From positions 1 to 6,068 of the forward strand of contig CAMUXX010000062.1 of assembly GCA_947164805.1 (NCBI GenBank): a stretch of DNA of 6,068 nt. The letters are read 5' to 3'. The notes beneath the pieces are model-generated. The model searched no databases, was not told the DNA's origin, and saw only the letters and a program-made list of their open reading frames with translations. The stretch comes from an uncultured Elusimicrobia bacterium. Its GTDB lineage: Bacteria > Elusimicrobiota > Elusimicrobia > Elusimicrobiales > Elusimicrobiaceae. The stretch's first letter is position 1; every line of letters begins with the position of its first letter. Below, in pieces: positions 1 to 6,068 of the stretch. Made by a program: the position numbers and the translations under genes.

Positions 1-3000
1 TGCATCAAAACATCACCGTAACAGGCAACCATCAAACCGCGTATTAAAACTTTATAACCTAAAGAAAACCCTGTTTGGTTTGCGGTATTTCCGCTAACAT
101 TTAATGTTAGAACCGGAATATATTCCATATTACATTGTGCCAAAGCGCGACGCAGCAGCCCCGCATAATTTGAGGCACGGCAACCGCCGTTTGTTTGGCT
201 TACAAGTATGGCAATTTTATGCGTATCAAATTTACCGTCTTTTATTGCTTGAAGTATTTGCCCGATAACCACAATAGCAGGGTAGCAAACATCATTATTT
301 ACATTTTTCAAGCCGAGTTCTATTGCTTCTTTACTAACCGTCGGCAGTTGCACAACCTTATAGCCTTCACTTTCAAACATTGCTTCAATAAATTGAAAGT
401 GAATAGGCGACATTTGCGGAATTAAAATTGTATGTGTCTTCTTCATTTCCGGTGTAAATTGCGCAGGGGCATGGGTAGTTTTTTTCTTAACGCTATTATC
501 ATGTTTCATATCGCGCATTGCGGCAAGAAGTGAGCGTATACGTATTTTTGCCGGGCCCAAATTTTCCCCTTCATCAATTTTTATTTGTGCGTATAAACGG
601 CCTTTTGAGTTGACAATATCTTCAAGCTGCTCTGCCGTAATTGCATCAACACCGCAACCGAAGGAAACAAGTTGCAACACTGCTAAATTATCCGTATTTT
701 CCGTAAAAGAGCCGGCATGGTACATGCGAGAATGGAAAGTCCACTGATCGCGGGCCCAAAGTTTATCAAAGTTTGAATGCAGATGGGAAACAGAATCTTC
801 CGTCAAAACTGCAAGCCCGCAGGCATTAACAAGTTCCGGTATACCGTGGTTAATAGCAGGGTCAATATGATAAGGATGCCCTGTTAAAATTATACCAAAC
901 TCATTTTTTTCTTCAAGTTCTTTTAATGCTTGCTCTCCGGCTTTGCGAATATCTTCCCTAAACTTTTTCTGCTCGGTAAATGCTTTTTTTACAGCTTGTT
1001 GTAAGGTCTTTAAAGTGATGCGTTTAAATAATTTAATTTTGCGCAAACGCTGTGGCAAAATCTTTTCGTCTAAAGGTAAAAAGGGTGAATAATAGGGAAT
1101 ACCGCTTTGCATAACCTCACTAATATTTTTGGAAAGTAATTCCGGGTAACTTGTTACAATCGGGCAATTATAAAAATCTTCTTGGGAGGCAAACTCTTTT
1201 TGGCTTTTCGGTAAACACGGGAAGAAAATAGAGTCTACTTTTTTATTAATTAAATCCATTATATGCCCGTGTGCAATTTTAGCCGGGTAACAAACCGTTT
1301 GCGAAGGTATGGAACTGTAACCGCTAAAAAATAAATTTTTAGATGAGGGTGCTGATAATTCTACCCTAAAACCGAGTTCCGTTAAAAGTGTAAACCAAAG
1401 CGGATAAGTTTCAAACATACCAAGTGCGCGTGGCAAACCCACAATTCCGCGTTTTGCTTTTTCTTTTGCCAAAGGTGTGTAGTAATTAAACAAGCGGTCA
1501 TATTTGAATTTGTATAAATTGATATGTTGGTTTTTTGCCATACCGGCACCGCGTTCGCAGCGGTTACCGGAAACAAAATTCTGTTTACCGCCAAAGTTTG
1601 TAACAGTTAACATACAATGGTTTGAACAACCTTGGCAGCGTATGTTTTTTGTCGTGGTTTTAAGTTTGGCAATTTCTTGGGCACTTATTAATTTTGTTTT
1701 TTTACCGTCTTCCGGCCCGCGTTTTTTGGCAAGTAATGCAGCGCCGAAAGCACCCATCAAACCTGAAAGCCCCGGGCGTATTACAGGTTTGCCAACTTGT
1801 ATTTCCAATGCTCTTAATAATGCATCATTTAAAAATGATCCACCTTGCGCAACAATACAATCCCCAAGTTCTTCAACATTATGTATTTTAATAACTTTGT
1901 AGCAAGCATTTTTTATTACAGAGTATGATAAACCTGCCGCGATATCCCCCACTTTGGCACCCTCTTTTTGTGCTTGTTTTACCTTTGAATTCATAAACAC
2001 AGTACAACGTGTACCGAGGTCCACAGGGTTTTGCGCGGTTAAAGCCGCTTCAACGAAATCAGGCAAATTCATGTGCAGGGATTTTGCAAAATTTTCAATA
2101 AAGGATCCACAGCCTGCACTGCATGCTTCATTTAGTCCGATGCGTTCAATTACCCCGTTTTTTAAGGACATACATTTTATGTCTTGCCCACCGATATCTA
2201 AAACGAAAGTTGCCTTGGGTGCAAAAAATGTGGAGGCAGTACAGTGGGCAACGGTTTCAACTTCATCAATATCTAATTTTAAACCGGCTTTAAGTAAGGC
2301 ACTGCCGTAACCTGTTGCAGCGGCGGCTTTTATCACAAGCCCCGGTTTTTTGCGTGCATAAATTTCTTTTAAAATATTTAAAGCTAAAGTAAAAGGATCA
2401 CCGTTATTTGAACCGTAATACGAATATAAAAGGCGGTTATTATCATCAATAAGTGTTGCTTTTAAAGTAGTAGAGCCACTGTCTATACCTAGGTAAGCCG
2501 GCCCTTCATAGTCTTCCAAAGAGAATTTTTCAACATTAGTTTTTTTATGGCGTTCCAAAAATTCTTCACGCTCTTTTTGATTTTTAAATAAGGGCGGTAA
2601 TTTTTGGATATCGTTTTCTTCCCCCAAACTTTCCAAAGACTTTATAAGGTTAGTTAATTTATAATCTTTCTCATTAGAATTTAAAGCATATAAAGCAGCA
2701 CCGAGTGCAACAAAAATTTCCGCATTTTCCGGCAATATTGCATGGGTTTCATCTAATTTAAGAGTACGAATAAAACATTGCCTTAAAGATTTTATAAAAG
2801 CAAGCGGCCCACCCAAAAATACAACAGTGCCGGTAATTTCGCGCCCGCGGGAAAGCCCTCCGATAAACTGGTTTACAACCGCTTGCATGATTGACATTGC
2901 AATATCGCTTTTCGCGCAACCTTCATTGATTAACGGTACAATATCGGTTTTGGCAAAAACGCCACAACGTGAGGCAATAGGGTAAATTGTTTTTGAAGTT

Positions 3001-3461
3001 AGAGCCAGTCGGTCCATTTCCCATATATCCATATTTAAAAATGATGCCATTTGGTCAATAAAAGCACCTGTTCCGCCTGCGCAGGTTTCGTTCATGCGTA
3101 AATCAATACCGCTGGTTAGAAAGGTTAATTTTGCATCTTCCCCGCCAAGTTCGATAATAACATCAGCATTTGGAATTTTATTTTTGATACTTAAACTCGA
3201 GGCTATAACTTCCTGCACAAAACTTAAATTCAAGCGTGTGCATAAAGACAATGCACCCGAACCTGTTAAAGCAAGTTTAAAAATTCTATCCGGGAATTTT
3301 GTGGTAACTTCACTTAAAATTGAAATTATTTTCCTACGTACATCCGACATGTGCCTTTGATATGTAGAATAAAGCACCGTACCTTTATCATCTATAATAA
3401 CTACTTTTACGGTAGTGGAACCTACATCTATACCAAGATATAAAGTTTGCAATTCCATCAT
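1..3461 (-). CDS. Long double-ASKHA CoA-enzyme activase / DUF2229 fusion protein (2-hydroxyacyl-CoA dehydratase activator family), 3' end outside window
   Basis: The frame is open for 1153 codons and runs off the left edge. From memory such proteins reach about 1400 residues, so a C-terminal part is missing here. Seen: ASKHA ATPase domain 1 (residues 6 to about 270) with LGIDVGSTTVK, ELGGEDAK (104-111) and cysteines C127 (CAGGTGAF) and C166 (SRCGVF). Domain 2 (323 to about 575) has LGIDSGSTTLK, DIGGQD (422-427), C447 (CSAGCGSF) and C486 (RCTVF). A four-Cys linker follows (C609, C612, C616, C635), then a DUF2229-like region (from about 672, with C724 VCYPAK, C749, C766, HPYHIDP, GCGVDAIT) and a C-terminal part with VNNDVCYPA (C1059) and GGCRASNY (C1094). 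Known: in HgdC-type activators the paired cysteines of a homodimer hold one [4Fe-4S] cluster, and ATP hydrolysis drives a low-potential electron into a dehydratase. Inferred: this cytosolic protein carries donor and acceptor modules in one chain; its substrate is unknown. The start is ATG-ATG at 3461/3458; an in-frame stop at 3498-3500 and no other ATG, GTG or TTG rule out a longer form. No Shine-Dalgarno sequence is visible. No separate dehydratase genes are in view. Confidence 0.93.
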   Translation of the reverse strand, partial: MMELQTLYLGIDVGSTTVKVVIIDDKGTVLYSTYQRHMSDVRRKIISILSEVTTKFPDRIFKLALTGSGALSLCTRLNLSFVQEVIASSLSIKNKIPNADVIIELGGEDAKLTFLTSGIDLRMNETCAGGTGAFIDQMASFLNMDIWEMDRLALTSKTIYPIASRCGVFAKTDIVPLINEGCAKSDIAMSIMQAVVNQFIGGLSRGREITGTVVFLGGPLAFIKSLRQCFIRTLKLDETHAILPENAEIFVALGAALYALNSNEKDYKLTNLIKSLESLGEENDIQKLPPLFKNQKEREEFLERHKKTNVEKFSLEDYEGPAYLGIDSGSTTLKATLIDDNNRLLYSYYGSNNGDPFTLALNILKEIYARKKPGLVIKAAAATGYGSALLKAGLKLDIDEVETVAHCTASTFFAPKATFVLDIGGQDIKCMSLKNGVIERIGLNEACSAGCGSFIENFAKSLHMNLPDFVEAALTAQNPVDLGTRCTVFMNSKVKQAQKEGAKVGDIAAGLSYSVIKNACYKVIKIHNVEELGDCIVAQGGSFLNDALLRALEIQVGKPVIRPGLSGLMGAFGAALLAKKRGPEDGKKTKLISAQEIAKLKTTTKNIRCQGCSNHCMLTVTNFGGKQNFVSGNRCERGAGMAKNQHINLYKFKYDRLFNYYTPLAKEKAKRGIVGLPRALGMFETYPLWFTLLTELGFRVELSAPSSKNLFFSGYSSIPSQTVCYPAKIAHGHIMDLINKKVDSIFFPCLPKSQKEFASQEDFYNCPIVTSYPELLSKNISEVMQSGIPYYSPFLPLDEKILPQRLRKIKLFKRITLKTLQQAVKKAFTEQKKFREDIRKAGEQALKELEEKNEFGIILTGHPYHIDPAINHGIPELVNACGLAVLTEDSVSHLHSNFDKLWARDQWTFHSRMYHAGSFTENTDNLAVLQLVSFGCGVDAITAEQLEDIVNSKGRLYAQIKIDEGENLGPAKIRIRSLLAAMRDMKHDNSVKKKTTHAPAQFTPEMKKTHTILIPQMSPIHFQFIEAMFESEGYKVVQLPTVSKEAIELGLKNVNNDVCYPAIVVIGQILQAIKDGKFDTHKIAILVSQTNGGCRASNYAGLLRRALAQCNMEYIPVLTLNVSGNTANQTGFSLGYKVLIRGLMVACYGDVLM

Positions 3462-3540
3462 AGTTATTATATCAAATGTGAAGATAATAAATTTAAATTA
3501 TTCTTTGTTTTCACGACGATTATTTCCGTTTTTATAAAAT
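3462..3540. other. AT-rich intergenic gap between deoB and the activase gene
   Basis: This 79-base gap is the only real non-coding stretch in the window. It contains the extended -10 element at its left end and a weak, purely A/T inverted repeat (arms 3486-3490 and 3498-3502, seven-base loop). I found no GC-rich hairpin followed by a T run on the minus strand, so no intrinsic terminator for the atp-deoB unit can be called. Read-through into the activase gene is therefore possible. Confidence 0.7.
3466..3474 (-). promoter_or_regulatory. Extended -10 promoter of the activase gene, probable leaderless start
   Basis: Read on the minus strand this is TGATATAAT, a perfect extended -10 element (TGn followed by TATAAT). 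A -35 box 17 bases upstream would fall at 3489-3494, which reads AAATTT and does not resemble TTGACA; an extended -10 can work without one. With usual spacing, transcription would begin near 3459, on the double ATG at 3461/3458. The mRNA would then have a leader of about zero to two bases, which fits the absence of a ribosome-binding site. This is inferred from motif position only. Confidence 0.6.
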
Positions 3541-4731
3541 TTACAAAAAACTTTTTCCGGTTAATGTGGGAGGTATTTTTAGCCAAGTTGCGGCACTTTG
3601 GCCAAGGTCTGCATAAGTAGAGCGTTCGCCGATAAATTCCGGTTTAATACTTTTCCCAAATGCAATAACAGGTACATTTTCGCGCGTATGGTCTGTGCCT
3701 TTATAAGTCGGGTCACAACCGTGATCTGCAGTTATAAAAACAATATCGTCATCTTGTAAAATTTCGGCTAGTTCGGGCAAACGACTGTCAAAATATTCAA
3801 GGCCTTCGGCATAACCTTTTGTGTCGCGCCTATGGCCCCAAACCATATCAAAATCAACAAAATTTGTAAACACAATACTGCCGTCAGGTGCATTTTTTAC
3901 TTGCTCTAAAGTAGTATTAAAAAGTTCTTCAAGCCCGCTTGCTTTTACTGCTTTTGTTATTCCTTGATGTGCATAAATATCTGCAATTTTGCCGATAGAA
4001 ATTACTTGCCGCCCATTATCTTTGGCAATATCAAGCAAGGTTTTATTTGGTGGTTTAACGGAATAATCGTGACGGTTTTTTGTGCGAACAAAACCGCCTT
4101 TGCCGTCATCTTCAAAAGGGCGCGCAATAACACGTGCAATATTATAAGGTTTTAAATGTTTAAAGGCAATTTCGCAAAGTTTATAAAGTCTGTCTAAACC
4201 AAAATATTTTTCATGTGCGGCAATTTGGAAAACGCTGTCTGCCGAAGTATAACAAATAGGTTTACCTGTTTTTATATGTTCCGCGCCAAGTTCATTTATT
4301 ATAACAGTCCCCGATGCCGCTTTATTACCCAAAATGCCTGGCAAGTTTGCCTCTTTACAAATTGCATCAATTAAATCTTTAGGAAAAGACGGATAATTTG
4401 GCGGAAAGTAACCCCAATCAAACAAAACGGGAACACCTGCCATTTCCCAATGACCGGAAGATGTATCTTTGCCTTTGCTGACTTCGCGCATAAAACCGTA
4501 TTTTGACGGTAAATTTATTTTGGCTTGGCTTAAATTACCGGCAGGTATTTCCACACCGCAACTTGCTTGTGCGGATTTAAGCAAACCAAGCGCCGCCATA
4601 TTCGGTACATTTAGACCGCCATTATTTTGTGCGATATGCAAAAGTGTATTTGCACCTTCATCCCCAAAGGCGGCGGCATCTTTTGCTCCGCCGATACCAA
4701 AACTGTCTAACATTAATATTATTGCTCTCAT
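3541..4731 (-). CDS. deoB: Phosphopentomutase
   Basis: This complete 396-residue gene encodes phosphopentomutase, a cytosolic metalloenzyme of the alkaline phosphatase superfamily. It interconverts ribose 1-phosphate with ribose 5-phosphate, and the deoxyribose forms, linking nucleoside breakdown to the pentose phosphate pathway. Length is normal for the family. Seen: N-terminal MLDSFGIG with metal ligand D9; GKDTSSGHWEM with T90, matching the phosphorylated Thr85 of the Bacillus cereus enzyme; YTSADSV with D165 and GRVIARPF-like RVIARPF in the cap region; DFDMVWGHRRD with D295 and H300; TADHG with D336 and H337; and DHTREN with H348. The full set of expected Mn-binding residues is therefore present. 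The ATG start is 9 bases after the atpC stop and has a strong AGGGGG site at good spacing. No nucleoside phosphorylase, deoC or deoR-like gene is next to it; it appears to be read with the ATP synthase genes. The catalytic loop has SS where many relatives have T plus a variable residue, a mild change. Confidence 0.97.
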   Translation of the reverse strand: MRAIILMLDSFGIGGAKDAAAFGDEGANTLLHIAQNNGGLNVPNMAALGLLKSAQASCGVEIPAGNLSQAKINLPSKYGFMREVSKGKDTSSGHWEMAGVPVLFDWGYFPPNYPSFPKDLIDAICKEANLPGILGNKAASGTVIINELGAEHIKTGKPICYTSADSVFQIAAHEKYFGLDRLYKLCEIAFKHLKPYNIARVIARPFEDDGKGGFVRTKNRHDYSVKPPNKTLLDIAKDNGRQVISIGKIADIYAHQGITKAVKASGLEELFNTTLEQVKNAPDGSIVFTNFVDFDMVWGHRRDTKGYAEGLEYFDSRLPELAEILQDDDIVFITADHGCDPTYKGTDHTRENVPVIAFGKSIKPEFIGERSTYADLGQSAATWLKIPPTLTGKSFL

Positions 4732-4736
4732 TTTTG

Positions 4737-4742
4737 CCCCCT
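4737..4742 (-). promoter_or_regulatory. Ribosome-binding site of deoB, overlapping the atpC stop codon
   Basis: On the minus strand this reads AGGGGG, followed by CAAAA and the deoB ATG at 4731. Its first two bases are the last two bases of the atpC TAG stop. The overlap places deoB initiation within reach of ribosomes ending on atpC, which suggests translational coupling and supports the chosen deoB start. Confidence 0.75.
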
Positions 4743-5169
4743 ACTTCTTTTTGTTTTTAAGTTTACCGCTTTGTAACTTCTTAACTTTTAATAAGAGTAA
4801 TGCCTCTTTAATTTCTTGATCGGCTTGCTCAAGGTCAATGGCTTTATCGTTTTGCAAACGCGCGGACTTTGCTTTTTCAAGTTGCTGGCGGGCGGTTTCT
4901 TCGTCAATTTCATCTTGTAAAACTGCACCCTCAGCAAAAACACTGACATTATTATTTTCAATTTCCGCTATACCACCAAGAACGGCAAAAGTTTCGGTCT
5001 CTTCCCCGATTTTATAGCGTAAAACACCGTATTTTAAAGTCGTAATATACTCCGTATGCCCGGGCAAAATACCAAGTTCGCCTTTGCTGGCAGGAAGGAC
5101 AACAAAATCTACTTCCTTATCCAAAACAGGCTTTTGCGGTGTAATTATTTGCAAACGGATTTTTGCCAT
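4741..5169 (-). CDS. atpC: F1Fo ATP synthase epsilon subunit
   Basis: This complete 142-residue protein is the epsilon subunit of the F1 central stalk. It joins gamma to the c-ring and can inhibit ATP hydrolysis through its C-terminal helices. Seen: an N-terminal beta-sandwich domain (about 1-85) with the family hallmark GELGILPGHTEY (30-41), then a charged helical C-terminal domain (about 88-132) and a short Lys-rich tail. Length is usual for bacteria (about 130-145). Residues 111-116 read IDLEQA and align with the I(L)DXXRA ATP-binding motif described for Bacillus epsilon, but with Gln in place of Arg; whether this subunit binds ATP is open. The ATG directly follows the atpD TAA with no gap, and its AGGAAG ribosome-binding site lies inside the last atpD codons, so the two are probably translationally coupled. 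The order beta then epsilon is the normal end of a bacterial atp operon. Confidence 0.97.
   Translation of the reverse strand: MAKIRLQIITPQKPVLDKEVDFVVLPASKGELGILPGHTEYITTLKYGVLRYKIGEETETFAVLGGIAEIENNNVSVFAEGAVLQDEIDEETARQQLEKAKSARLQNDKAIDLEQADQEIKEALLLLKVKKLQSGKLKNKKK

Positions 5170-6068
<899 letters not shown>

Noticed and set aside
195..425. Plus-strand open frame of 76 codons
   Set aside because: It lies antisense inside the C-terminal part of the activase gene, whose minus-strand translation here shows conserved family motifs (VNNDVCYPA, GGCRASNY). It has no recognisable domain.
1382..1594. Minus-strand 70-codon frame
   Set aside because: It overlaps the activase gene in another frame, across its four-Cys linker and the start of the DUF2229-like region, and has no family features.
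1504..2310. Plus-strand open frames (1504-1902, 1694-1891, 1954-2310)
   Set aside because: All are antisense to the second ASKHA domain and the Cys linker, which are clearly coding on the minus strand. The translations look like low-complexity shadows.
3094..3360. Plus-strand open frame of 88 codons
   Set aside because: It is antisense to the first ASKHA domain, which has intact motifs on the minus strand.
3486..3502. A/T-only inverted repeat (five-base arms, seven-base loop) as terminator or operator
   Set aside because: The arms AATAA/TTATT are too weak for a stable hairpin and there is no following T run. Such repeats are expected by chance in AT-rich gaps, though its position near a -35 region leaves an operator role barely possible.
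3964..4819. Plus-strand frames opposite deoB and atpC (3964-4155, 4469-4819)
   Set aside because: They oppose well-conserved catalytic regions of deoB and the atpC C-terminus and resemble no known protein.

Overview
The window is a compact, moderately low-GC bacterial region (by eye just under 40% G+C) in which every supported gene runs leftward on the minus strand. Read in the direction of transcription (right to left) it holds: the last two-thirds of atpD (F1 ATP synthase beta subunit, its start beyond the right edge); a complete atpC (epsilon subunit); a complete deoB (phosphopentomutase); a 79-base intergenic gap; and a very long gene for a double-ASKHA CoA-enzyme-activase protein that stays open from its start at 3461 to the left edge. 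That last gene fills more than half of the window. Its stop codon lies outside the window, so a simple start-to-stop scan can miss it. I translated it codon by codon and found no internal stop or frameshift in 1153 codons.

atpD, atpC and deoB look like one transcription unit. The atpD stop is directly followed by the atpC start, and deoB starts 9 bases after the atpC stop with a strong AGGGGG ribosome-binding site that overlaps the atpC stop codon. A nucleoside-salvage enzyme thus sits at the tail of an ATP synthase operon. The activase-like gene appears to have its own promoter: a consensus extended -10 element lies so close to the start codon that the transcript should be almost or fully leaderless. 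No Shine-Dalgarno sequence is visible there.

The long protein joins two iron-sulfur activase domains of the 2-hydroxyacyl-CoA dehydratase activator type (BadF/BadG/BcrA/BcrD family), a four-cysteine linker, and a DUF2229/COG3580-COG3581-type region that is thought to resemble the dehydratase (HgdB-like) side of such systems. Proteins of this build are mostly known from strict anaerobes, and their substrate is not established. With the Lys/Asn-rich, low-GC coding style this suggests an anaerobic, probably host-associated or fermentative bacterium. Elusimicrobiota is my best guess, but Bacillota or Spirochaetota cannot be excluded from this window.

I see no RNA genes, mobile elements, CRISPR arrays or tandem repeats. 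The least characterised item is the long activase fusion with its apparent leaderless promoter. The rest is ordinary core metabolism in a slightly unusual order.
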